From: Acholoe squamosa
Lineage: Eukaryota; Annelida; Polychaeta; Phyllodocida; Polynoidae
DNA: 64,000 nucleotides
Reading direction: 5' to 3'
Assembly: GCA_949317995.1 (NCBI GenBank)
Contig: OX439036.1
Span: 8,412,356-8,476,355 of the forward strand
The translations under genes and the position numbers were made by a program. A model generated the notes under the pieces. It did not search any database. It was not told the DNA's origin and saw only the letters and a list, made by a program, of their open reading frames with translations. The number at the start of each line of letters is the position of its first letter. Positions within the stretch are counted from its first letter, which is position 1. This document shows, in pieces, positions 31,212-40,791 of this stretch.

Positions 31212-31345
31212 GTAGGGGCCAGCTCTGCCGTAAGGCCAGCAGCCCCGTTTCTGGAGATCCCAGCCCCCAGGGGCTGGCATCCGGTGGTAGCTCCCCCCTA
31301 CGTGTGTGTCATACCAATCCAGGTGTAGGTGCCTGGAACGTTATA
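31212..31345 (+). repeat. Diverged LTR 5' fragment inside the TRIM
   Basis: Starts TGTAGGGGCCAGCTCTGCCG and follows the LTR for about 130 bp with gaps, up to the part before the tRNA gene, which is missing. It is preceded by its own purine tract GGTAGGGAGGAG, like the real second LTR. It may be a relic of an older element fused into this one. Confidence 0.7.
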
Positions 31346-31496
31346 ATACAGATACGCTTCGACCCTGGCAGTACTGTGTACTGGTAGGTCAACTGGGAAG
31401 TCAGGAGTGCCTCACACTGCTTGATAAAGCCCAATCGATCTGGTTGGGAGGAATGCTTGGTGCTGGTTGGCCATGGTTGAAGCTGGTTGGGAGGAG

Positions 31497-31745
31497 TGTA
31501 GGGGCCAGCTCTGGCTGTAAGTCCATGGCGGTAGGCCATCTGCCCCGTTCCGGTTACACCAGCCCTCAGGGGCTGGTCAGCTGGTATAAGCTGTCCCCCT
31601 TGTGTATTATACCGATCCAGATGTAGGTGGAAGGTAGAGAATGTCAGACGGGGAAGTAGCTCAGCGGTAGAGCTTCCGCCTGCAGGTTGGAGGGTCCCGG
31701 GTTCGATTCCCGGTTTCTCCAAGACGTTTTCCGCCAACCTCTACA
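31497..31745 (+). repeat. TRIM 3' LTR
   Basis: 249 bp, preceded by GGTTGGGAGGAG. It carries the second tRNA-like copy and ends CTCTACA followed by the target duplication CCACC. Confidence 0.9.
31650..31721 (+). tRNA. tRNA-Cys-like gene (anticodon GCA) in the TRIM 3' LTR
   Basis: Identical over 72 nt to the copy at 30909-30980, with the same AGACG-TTTT trailer. The differences between the two LTRs all lie outside the tRNA. Confidence 0.75.
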
Positions 31746-32085
31746 CCACCTTAGTGTGACCAGTAGACAACTCTAACAAAGCGCTCTTATAATATTTCGC
31801 CTGAGCTCAGGGGGAGACTATTTCCTTGCAGAATTATAAGGTCCTCTTGGCCTACGACATAATGGCTATTGGTTTTGTGCATACAGCTCTAGAGAAACTG
31901 TGAATGGTTGCCAAGGGAGGCAGTCAGACTTAATAGATCCATTAATGCACCAATATGTATATAATTGAGCCATACATAATCCCTGCCTTTAGCATCAGGT
32001 ACATGCTTGTTCATCTATAGAGACTTTGATTAGCTGCCTAAGGAGGTAGCCAGACTTTTGTAAATCATTAAACTGTGTAACTGAG

Positions 32086-33466
32086 GAACAATTGTCCATA
32101 TATAAAGTGTCCATATAAAGCTTGAGGAAGATTTTTTATACATTATCAATGTAGAATGCATTAAAGGAATGTTCACTTTAATTGCTGATTTTAGGTGGAT
32201 ATGGGGCATAAAAGAGTCAACCCTTGTAGGATGTTATTGTAATATTTATTAAATACATTCTGTTATTCATACTGAGCCTCAATCTATACTGTAGTTGTTT
32301 CTAGATCCTGGGATGGGGCACTCTGGTACTCTGAGTTATAAACTCGCTATCCTTCTTGTTATTTATGGCAGTGAACAGATATATTGGTTAGAATCAGTCT
32401 GTTATACTTGACTGATTCGGTTATTAAGTACAGGGGGCAGCACCTTAGCCTCCAGTCACCCTGGGTCAACTAGGTATGCAGTCAATCACTCACAGCTAGC
32501 AGGCAGGTAGGCATAGCTGGCAGTTTAATGTAATCTAGCTCCAGTAAGAAACCTTGTAAGGATAGGCCTATTGTCATTAAACCTCTTTGATTTACATATA
32601 TGAAATGCATATGTCAATAAATGTAGGTCTCTTCATATAGGTAATTCTTTACGTCCACTTTTACTTTGAATTTCTTTAGTGCTGAAACTGTTTTTTTTTC
32701 TCAAACACCACTTTATATACAATTAGAAGGGCTTTTTTTGCAATAGTTGTAACTCTTGGCTTTCACCTGTACAATCCCTGTCCCATACAAGGTCAACATA
32801 TTCAAACGTAGGTGAAAATCATGGTTTTAAAGATAGTAACAGCTATGTCCCTATTGACATATTTTCTTACCCTATAGCTAGTTGTACAGTTTTCTCTATA
32901 ATCTTATTAATAGTACTTGTTCTAATCAATTCAAATTCTAATCTAGACTCAAGCCTAGATCGAAAACTTTCTACTTTTTCTAACATGTCTAAAGACAGGG
33001 ATAAATGTTTTGACATTTTTAAAAATCATCCACCTTGTTTTCTTTTCATTAAAAGAAGCCATACTGTATCATCTACACTGCTAATACACGGTCCCTACTT
33101 GTATGATTATGATACCATAGTTTCATGTACCGACATTAGGGATCATGCCAATCGGTCTTCGTACATATACCAGCTGTCTCCAGAGCTCATGCAGACCAGC
33201 ACCTGGTAACACTCACCCTTAAAGACTCTGCAAAGTGAACATTGGTCAGCATTCTTCTTGTCCCAAATGCATAAAAGCGTATATCCTCATTTAACACATT
33301 GTCTTAATCTGGCAAAGTTATCTCGTTCAGTTTCTTTTTTCACAGAATTTCTAATGTTGGAGTTCAATAAATATACATAATAATCATTTATGTCGGGAAC
33401 TGGCACTCGGACTATCATTTTCTCAAATTGTCATCTGGTACATTTTGAGGACACCAAAAGGATCCC
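32086..33466 (+). other. Intergenic, no gene seen
   Basis: AT-rich sequence between the duplicated block and the end of CTL-B. It should include the CTL-B 3' UTR near its right end. The ORF at 32985-33209 has no recognisable domain. No repeats stood out. Confidence 0.45.
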
Positions 33467-35307
33467 CTAGATCACCCTCCGGTAGTTGTTGATTATTGCA
33501 GCATTATTGGGGGCCCTCTTCATAGTGGTGTAGGTCTCACAGAGGTATTTACCTCCATTCTCACTCACTATGAAGTGTGCACATTTGGTATCGGGCTGGC
33601 ACCTGGAAGTCAGGGAAGAAACACGTGAAGTAACATTTTCATACCTCATTGATGTTACACACTGAGGATAATACCAAAATAGGATTAACAAGTGCTTTTT
33701 TTCTTCTTTTTTTTTCTCCTTTTTTTTTTTTAGCAAAATCTATACTTTAGATATTTATTTTGATAATTGAGTATCATCCGAATGAAGGCCCCCTGTATTG
33801 ACTCATTTCAACAAGTATATAGTTTTGGCTTTTATCTGAATAACCAACATATTTTATGTGAGAGCTGATGATGTCCATTGCCATACTGTGCAGCCCAGCC
33901 TCAACTTGTATTGAGTAGTTTCAAAGAGGGCAACTTTGTTGCTATCAGTACTGTGCCACCTAAACTAAGAGATAAGTTCCACAGCTTGTAGACCACCTAC
34001 CTCAGAGCACATTCATCTACTGACTGCACCTCCTGTGTAGATGAAGGTACAACAGCTGCATCCACAGGTACACCACCTGGTATCTTGGTGAAGAATGTCC
34101 GTCTTAAATCAATCAACAAATCTGGAATACCAAAGTTTACAGTGAATATTGTGCTTGCCTCCATAAACCCTCACCAAAAGGCCACATTATTTCTTGACTT
34201 CTCATTTCTATTATGATCCCAATTTTGCCATAGTTCAATTTTGGCTTATGGTGGAGGCATTGACATAGCAAGTTTGAAAAAAAGTGAATTCTGCTATAGT
34301 CTAATTGTACACATATTAAAATGTACGTTATGCACACTAGCATTAGGTATGGTGCACAGCACCGCCATGCTCCAGCTACTTAGTGAATGCTTAGAACTTG
34401 TGCTGCTGCTGCTCAGATTGTTTTTGTACAGGATGTGGCCTCAGTCTGTTAACTCACCAACATGACATATGAAGGTCATTGTATTGTAGCACCAGATATC
34501 TCTCCACAGGAATAAGTTTTTGTTTACTTTGGTGCAGCTGTAGCTTTCACGAGCAGGTCTTGACTGGTCCCAGTTCTCGTAGTCAAGAGCTGTTCCATCT
34601 AACCAGGCCATGTTGGGACGGGTACCAACCAGTCCTATCCAAGGTCCCCAATTAGATGTTGATGATCTTATCATATTAAGACAAAATGGGAAAACAAATT
34701 AATTTCTGTAAGCTACATTAGAAAAGGAAATATATCTGCCACCCATCTGTATAACTAATCGATGATAATTGTTGTCATGTTCAGAGAATTAAAAAAAAGA
34801 GAATTAGTTCAACACTGAATGCATCCTTCATTTATGACTAAAATACACTGAGACATGGCATTATTTGATCAGTTTACTTGCTTGTATACCTACATGAGGC
34901 TGGAAAGAAATGCCTGCTCCTCATTGCTGTGGATGCTGGCTAGGTGACCTCCATCTGCCACACAGATTGCCTCAGCATCTGCCCAGTTTTTTGCAATGTC
35001 ATAGAATTTAAAGCAGGACGTTCCATGGACTGTGTATTCAGGTAGGTGTGAGCAGATATCTGAAAGAATGAGGAAGCAGCAGTAAAATACTATAACACCT
35101 TCTGTTTAAGATGGTCCTGTGTAAAGGCAAATCCTATACATAAGGTTTCATGGTATCATAGACAGACAATTGGAGGAAAAGATCAAAACTACTTGAAAAT
35201 TAAACCCTAGGAACAAGCAGCGTTGGACTGTGGAAATACTTTTACACACCAGCTGTGGAAGTAGATGCCCAAAAAAGGAAGTTGATGATACATAGAATGT
35301 GCCTCAT
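33467..35307 (-). CDS. CTL-B: secreted CTLD-PAN lectin-like protein (229 aa, 5 exons)
   Basis: On the minus strand the exons are 35250-35307, 34894-35059, 34458-34666, 34001-34121 and 33467-33602. All introns are GT-AG with consistent phases, 690 bp in total, ending TAG. Residues 1-19 are a signal peptide (MRHILCIINFLFWASTSTA). Residues 21-144 are a CTLD with VHGTSCFKF, CVADGGHLASIHS, WIGLVGT and WLDGTALDYENW. The linker includes VVPSSTQEVQSV. The C-terminus has ECALRC, CAHFIV and CETY, a PAN/apple-like cysteine set. A QSRPARES stretch replaces the usual sugar-binding loop, so ligand specificity is unknown. Exon lengths match CTL-A closely (166 bp for the first CTLD exon in both), supporting tandem duplication followed by inversion. 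Confidence 0.8.
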
Positions 35308-36138
35308 GTCTTCTCTGCTCAAATGCTTCAAGGGTTGGACTGCTATACCAACCTGACCATACACAGTGAAGTGTCAACCAGTACATAGCGTTACATGAAC
35401 CCTACAGGCTTGGGCCATATTGAGCATTGGTATGCAATATTTAATTGAACGCAAGACAGTAAATATATTTGCAGTCAAGAAAATGTGACACCCAAGGCCG
35501 ATAGACCACAAATAAAACTCATGTGTTTCACTCTATTGAACTCAAGAGGGAGCTATAAATTGAATTTTGCATTAGTAAACGTCCACTGGATGTTCTTTGA
35601 AAATGAAAATAACTTTTAGATCATCCTGGGACTTGTACTTGAAATATGATGGTAGCAAAGGTTTAACCAAGGAACAATATGACACATTCCTGCATTATCT
35701 CCCTGATCTTAGCCCCAGTCTTCTCAAGTCACTTAAATAGATTATTAATCTATTATGCTGATCTAGTTATATAAGACATATATAATGGTAGACTAAAGTT
35801 GGTCACCACTGAAGATCAGTAACAATGAATGCTGACTGCTTGTCTATCTCTGTATATTTCTAATCAGAGAACAATTTGCCATCCTAGTGTGATGTGTGAC
35901 AGGTTGTCAATTGTAAAAAAAAGAAAAAATGCTTATAATTAATAATCAAAGTTGACATTAACCAAAATTCTTGGGAAGAGTCTTCACTAAGTTATTATTT
36001 TCTTGGCCTGAATCAAAATTGCTTTTGGCCTGTGGCTTAATCTGGAGAAACCGTCGTTAGTGCCAGAGGAATGGAGACAGACGTAAGTAATCCATTGAAT
36101 TGGGCAATTTAGCCATAAGTCAAACCTGCTATTAGCCT
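35308..36138 (+). other. Upstream of CTL-B, no gene seen
   Basis: Probably holds the CTL-B promoter (minus strand). No ORF of interest and no clear core promoter motif identified. Confidence 0.4.
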
Positions 36139-36404
36139 CAGGAGGCCATTTCTTAAGGCACTACGACTGCTTACAGCCACTGCGACTTCAAAACCTAAAA
36201 GTTTGTGCCAGTGATCGTAGGTAAGCCCGAACGACTGCTCTGTATGATCGCAGTTATGTAGCAATCACATAGCTTTTGGTAGGGCTGTCGTAGTGCTGCA
36301 GGGGCTACATGAACAATGCTATTGGGCTGTGTTGTCACTAAGTTAAGGCTTCCCACTATGACTTGAAAGTGGGCAGTCGTAGCCTGTTAAGAAATGGCCT
36401 CCTG
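36139..36404 (+). mobile_element. MITE with 18-bp terminal inverted repeats
   Basis: 266 bp beginning CAGGAGGCCATTTCTTAA and ending in its inverse. The similarity continues inward (CTACGACTGC on the left, GCAGTCGTAG on the right). No ORF. The target duplication is unclear. Confidence 0.7.
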
Positions 36405-37337
36405 GCATCATGTACACGTATGCAGAAACTGTGATTAATTGCCCTGGGAGGTAGCCACAGTCAATCACTCCATTGAACAGTGTTATTAAGGATCAATCGT
36501 TCAAATACATTGTCCAAATACAGGGGCCAATTTTGGGTACTACCCTTGAGTGTTTATTATAAATGCATGATCCCTCAAGGAAACATTTACAATCACTATT
36601 AACAGGGGGAGTAGGTTTAGTCTAATGATGAAAAAGTCTTTAGATATTGGAACAAATGAAAATGGTGGGGCAAAGATAACACGATGATTGATTTGTAAAA
36701 TATTTCCAAGAATGATGATCGCGGTAAAAGGAATGGTTAGGTTTATGTTTAAATTCTGATCAGAGAATAACAAATATAGATGCAGTTTTCAGGTTGGCAA
36801 CCAGTTATTTATTAACAAGAGTATTATTTCCAAGTCTTGGCCTGTACCAGTACTTGTGGAGCCACTGGGTTTCAAAAAGATTGGACACTCTGTGGGCAAA
36901 GATAACTGATTGTACATAATCTACATGAAATATCATACCCGTAAAATACATGCATAAATGATAAAAGATGTAACTGGAGAGGAATAAACACCTCATGATT
37001 AAGGAACCATTTTAGAGAAATCTTTACCTTTTTCATCCTAGTATTAGTTTTAGGTACATTAATTCGCTTCAACCTCAAGTCTGGTTCTGTACATTGAATG
37101 CTCCTCAGAGTAAATTACAGCCATACCTCACATGTAAGGTGCACACCATGTATATGACCTGCTGGTATGATGGAAGACCCTTTAAGTGCATTTAGAGTAA
37201 TATTTTGAATAGTTTAGTTGGCTGTTGTTCTATATCAATCCTCCTTAGTTTCAGGCACCCCAACTCCATTTACAAGTCTACAATGCAATAGACAATTTTT
37301 ATTATGTATCAAGAACAAAATGTAAATTTGAAGCGTG
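36405..37337 (+). other. Intergenic, no gene seen
   Basis: AT-rich. It contains a diverged relative of the 30.5/31.9-kb duplicated block near 36425-36500. It ends with CGTG at 37334-37337, the left target duplication of the Gypsy element. Confidence 0.5.
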
Positions 37338-37715
37338 TGTAGAGGTACACTTTACTAAACCATAGGAGTTGGGTACCGTCTGACGTGGCGGGTGAGTCGA
37401 GTCGTCGACGTTCCTCAGGTTCCGGATAGGTGGCAGCACCGATCCGGGTCTGTGGGGACATCTGACGACGAACACCTGGGTCCGTATATAAAGCCCAGGG
37501 CTCAGCCGCTACGTCAGAGGCCCTTCTGGCCTCCACACTATGTAAACCACTGTCTTTTAATATTAGCTGCCTCTTTGATATCATCCGGCAGCCGTGAGTG
37601 TGCATTAAGTAATAAACCTAACCGTTGGCATACACTTGGAATACTGTCTTACTCTTTCTTTCCGAACCGTAAGACCCGAACCCCCCCCAGGTCCGTAAGG
37701 CCACAAACCCTTACA
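37338..37715 (+). repeat. Gypsy 5' LTR (378 bp)
   Basis: TGTAGAGG...CTTACA. A TATA box, GTATATAAAG, lies at about 37485-37494, and AATAAA-type sequence (AAGTAATAAACC) near 37608, placing the transcription start and poly(A) site inside the LTR as usual. Confidence 0.95.
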
Positions 37716-37716
37716 C

Positions 37717-37731
37717 TGGTGCCGTGACCAG
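37717..37731 (+). promoter_or_regulatory. Gypsy primer-binding site
   Basis: TGGTGCCGTGACCAG, one base after the LTR. TGG pairs with the tRNA CCA end; the primer tRNA is not identified. Confidence 0.8.
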
Positions 37732-37854
37732 TTAATTCTGGTGTATAGCCCGGACGTTATAACGTCCGAACGGCTAGTACATGGGTTAGACACCCTTAGG
37801 GAAGCCAACCCAGCAGGGCAATCACTTGCCCAAGAGAATGGAAATGGATCGCTA

Positions 37855-39408
37855 ATGCTCCAAGCCCATTCGGACTCACAAGATGCGGAATCAGCATCTT
37901 GGAGAGATCCCGGACCCCACTATAATGATAGTGAGGAGAATCTGCCAGACTCAGTACGACGTGAACAGTCCATACAGAGACATAGTAACTTAAAAGGCCA
38001 GCAATCAATTGTTGACGAATTATGTGATTCGATGTTCGAAGTCGGTGGTAGTACTAACCCAGAACATCCGGCACCAATGCGAAAAAGGGTAACATTCGGA
38101 GAACTACCTTATAGGTTACCCAGGCCCGAATTACCAATATTAGATTATAGCGCTATAGATGGCGACTTAACCTATGCGGTACCGGAAGGTGAAGAATTAA
38201 AACGACCGGATGTCCTGTTGTTGAATGAAACTTATGTAACTTTGAACGAGAATTTAAATACCTTGGTCAAAGCTAAGGATGAAGTATTGCATGAAAAACT
38301 TCAGATGGAAGAGGACCTAACTGGCATGCGAAAGGAATTCGAAGCCAGAAGGAGCGAATACATGAAAGAACTCGAGAATGAAGAACTAAAACTTCAATCT
38401 ATGAGAGAATCATTCAATAAAGAATATGATAATAGGCACATTCATATCCAAACATACATAGATACGAACGACCAACTAAACCTTGATAAGACAAAATTCG
38501 AATCCGAAATTCGCCATTATCAGGATGAGTTGGATAAATTAAAACTTCAGTGCAGTAAACAAGCTGAAGACAATGAAACCATCCGGGTAGGCATCATAGC
38601 TTACAACAAACAACTGGAGGAGGATAGACAGAAACTCACAAATGAGCTTCAGGAATTGCAAGCCACTGCAATAACCCTAGATAAATATGTAGAAGCAGCC
38701 CAGTTAACTATAGGTAATATAGACCCAGCTGTGGTATCTACAATGTTGGGAAAGACATCTAAAGATGCAACCCCAATTAGATACAGCCCATTCGTTGATG
38801 ATGGGGCTGACAAGAATGTGGTATCCGGAATCTATAAGAAACCGGATAATGCTGCAGTAAATGGAACCGCATCTAAACCAGTAATTCCAATGCTGGATAC
38901 GATAGGTCCGGCACCACCTATACCAGATTTGAGTCACAAAATCAAAGCGACTCACGATGGCGCTACAGGGAATAATAATAATACACCCGTGGCACAACCA
39001 AGAGCACCCGGACCAATGAGGCATATGTTGACACCACCTTCATATTTCCCCCAACCCGGCCACAGTACACCAGCAGTACCAAGATTACCGAATCCAACCC
39101 TAGGTTCTGGTAATGGTCCTACTGATGGACGTTTTCCGAGACCAAATCCGCCACGAAATAATATTAATGGCGGTACGTATCAACCGAGAACATCGTCCTA
39201 TGGATATAGAAATAATTATAATCCATCGGGAAGTGGCAATTATCAGAATGGTAATAGCTATAACCAGGGATGGAATCAAAATGATTCTTACCCTAGATAC
39301 GCTTCTTCTGGAAACACCGGTCACAATAGTGGATGCCCTGGTGGTTCATCTGGAGGCTATAATAATAATGGTCCACCAGGAGGAAACCCTCCAGGCGGCC
39401 CAGGATGA
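37855..39408 (+). CDS. Gypsy gag part 1: coiled-coil, Gly/Asn-rich protein (about 517 aa)
   Basis: The frame is open from the primer-binding site. The first ATG is at 37855, and the ORF ends at TGA 39406-39408. Residues about 140-290 form a long charged coiled coil (KEFEARRSEYMKELENEE and neighbours). The C-terminal 130 residues are Pro/Gly/Asn-rich (YGYRNNYNPSGSGNYQNG). No zinc knuckle. After the TGA the same frame stays open into gag part 2, so the TGA may be read through in some translation events. Alternatively the two are separate proteins, or the TGA is a mutation in this copy. Confidence 0.75.
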   Translation: MLQAHSDSQDAESASWRDPGPHYNDSEENLPDSVRREQSIQRHSNLKGQQSIVDELCDSMFEVGGSTNPEHPAPMRKRVTFGELPYRLPRPELPILDYSAIDGDLTYAVPEGEELKRPDVLLLNETYVTLNENLNTLVKAKDEVLHEKLQMEEDLTGMRKEFEARRSEYMKELENEELKLQSMRESFNKEYDNRHIHIQTYIDTNDQLNLDKTKFESEIRHYQDELDKLKLQCSKQAEDNETIRVGIIAYNKQLEEDRQKLTNELQELQATAITLDKYVEAAQLTIGNIDPAVVSTMLGKTSKDATPIRYSPFVDDGADKNVVSGIYKKPDNAAVNGTASKPVIPMLDTIGPAPPIPDLSHKIKATHDGATGNNNNTPVAQPRAPGPMRHMLTPPSYFPQPGHSTPAVPRLPNPTLGSGNGPTDGRFPRPNPPRNNINGGTYQPRTSSYGYRNNYNPSGSGNYQNGNSYNQGWNQNDSYPRYASSGNTGHNSGCPGGSSGGYNNNGPPGGNPPGGPG

Positions 39409-40638
39409 TCCGGATTCGGAGGATCAGGATCAGGAGGAGATGGCAGGAAACCTAACAGGAGAACTTCTATGCCTGCAGGGATGCAAACCATCTTTGATAG
39501 AAGCCAATGTATACAAAACCTTGGCATTGACTGCTACCGAAAGGGAGCGGACGGCATGGAAGTCATGAACTGGAGCATGCGAGAAGCAGATAGACTACGC
39601 GGATGTAATAATCCGGCACGTAGACAGGCACGGATACCCCCTCCATATGATTCTAATGATCCATGGAAGGACAGGTACCAAGCTTTTGTCGACGAAGTCA
39701 ATTGTAGTGGATGGACAAAAGAAGAAGCTCTGCCATATTTGATTTGTTGGTTAAATAAAGGCGGAAAAGTAGCTCTCAACCAATGGAGAGCAGCTTACGG
39801 AATATATGGTACCTATGATCAATTGGTCGAATGTGCCGCATACCTTTTCGGATCAATCGTTAGAGAAGATCCGTGGGTAAGCTTTAAGAAGAGAACACAA
39901 AAACCTAAAGAATCACACAAAGTCTTTGGTTTGGAGCTACAAGACTTGCTTTCGAAAGCACGTCCAAATTGGGCTCATGATGATGATTGTTATCTACAAG
40001 AATTGTTCATACAATTCTATAGTGGATTGCGAGATCCGGATCATAAGCAAGTGGTGTGGGACTCCTGGAAAGATGACACTTCATTCAGTGATCTGTTCAT
40101 AGCAATTGATGGACATGACATGAAGAAACGTTTGGTAGGTCTTGGACCTAGTCCAGTAAGAGCAGCTCCTTTCCAATACGGGGGTACACCTGCCCCAGTA
40201 TACGATACTTCCCAATCAGCTCCGGTTGAATCGAATGAAGTTAATGAGGAAGATGAATATATCTCCGATGAAAACGGAGAATATATTGGTTCAGTCCATG
40301 TGGCCGGAAAGTATTACCGACAAAAGCGGTATAGGAAAGTACATTCGAGAGGGAGAGGAGGATCTGTTGCTGGTAAAACAGCTTCCGGATCAACTCAACA
40401 TGGTAGTGCAGCCTCTACGGCGAACTCAACTGTAGCAGCCACTGTTGCTCCGACTAACATGATGGAAACATTAATAGCCGGATTAACAGAAGCTCTAAGG
40501 AGACCAAGAGTTGATAAATCTCAAAGGAGATGTTTCAGATGTCAGAAACTGGGGCATTTTGCTCCCGAATGTATGGCTGAAAAGCTTGTTCCACGTAAAC
40601 AGGAGAGTGTCTCTGGGATAAGTACAGAGGAAAACTAG
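39409..40638 (+). CDS. Gypsy gag part 2: capsid domain and CCHC zinc knuckle
   Basis: Open frame from the codon after the gag-1 TGA; the first ATG is at 39469 (389 aa to the TAG at 40636). The middle part resembles a retrotransposon Gag capsid (WTKEEALPYLICWLNKGGKV, then helices to SYSGLRDPDHKQVV-like sequence at about residues 185-200). A CCHC knuckle, CFRCQKLGHFAPEC, lies at about 40530-40571. It binds the RNA genome and assembles particles. A -1 frame open from about 40590 to 40833 overlaps the end of this ORF and the start of pol, which would suit translational frameshifting. Confidence 0.8.
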   Translation, partial: SGFGGSGSGGDGRKPNRRTSMPAGMQTIFDRSQCIQNLGIDCYRKGADGMEVMNWSMREADRLRGCNNPARRQARIPPPYDSNDPWKDRYQAFVDEVNCSGWTKEEALPYLICWLNKGGKVALNQWRAAYGIYGTYDQLVECAAYLFGSIVREDPWVSFKKRTQKPKESHKVFGLELQDLLSKARPNWAHDDDCYLQELFIQFYSGLRDPDHKQVVWDSWKDDTSFSDLFIAIDGHDMKKRLVGLGPSPVRAAPFQYGGTPAPVYDTSQSAPVESNEVNEEDEYISDENGEYIGSVHVAGKYYRQKRYRKVHSRGRGGSVAGKTASGSTQHGSAASTANSTVAATVAPTNMMETLIAGLTEALRRPRVDKSQRRCFRCQKLGHFAPECMAEKLVPRKQESVSGISTEEN

Positions 40639-40791
40639 AAAGGGATCTCCCGAGGGGCAAAGAAGGGGATCCCAGTGACAAATCTTGCCATAATATCACC
40701 ATCCGTGACGATAGTTCGCATTTAGTAACAAGATCGCCTAACACCGAGGTGGTTGTAGACACCCGGAAGGTTAGGGAAGCTGATATAACAG

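Larger units (their letters stand above)
30756..31745 (+). mobile_element. TRIM-like LTR element carrying tRNA genes in its LTRs (990 bp)
   Basis: Two 249-bp LTRs (30756-31004 and 31497-31745) start TGTAGGGGCC and end CTCTACA, differing at about three sites. The 5-bp duplication CCACC flanks the element (30751-30755 and 31746-31750), and a paralogous empty site is at 30365-30369. The primer-binding site is at 31006 and the polypurine tract GGTTGGGAGGAG lies just before the second LTR. The 492-bp interior has no coding capacity. Each LTR contains a complete tRNA-like gene. Reverse transcriptase would have to come from another element. Non-coding LTR elements of this size are TRIMs; plant Cassandra elements are the known parallel in carrying a pol III gene (5S RNA) in the LTR. 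Confidence 0.9.
30303..32085 (+). repeat. Direct duplication of about 390 bp; second copy holds the TRIM
   Basis: Sequence from TACTAAATGATGACCAGTTC at about 30303 recurs from about 30688. The second copy is interrupted at 30756 by the TRIM and continues at 31746 with TTAGTGTGACCAGTAGACAA (first copy TAAGTGTGACCAGTTGACGA at 30370). More distant relatives, with GAGAAACTGTGATTGGTTGC-type sequence, occur near 36425. Confidence 0.75.
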
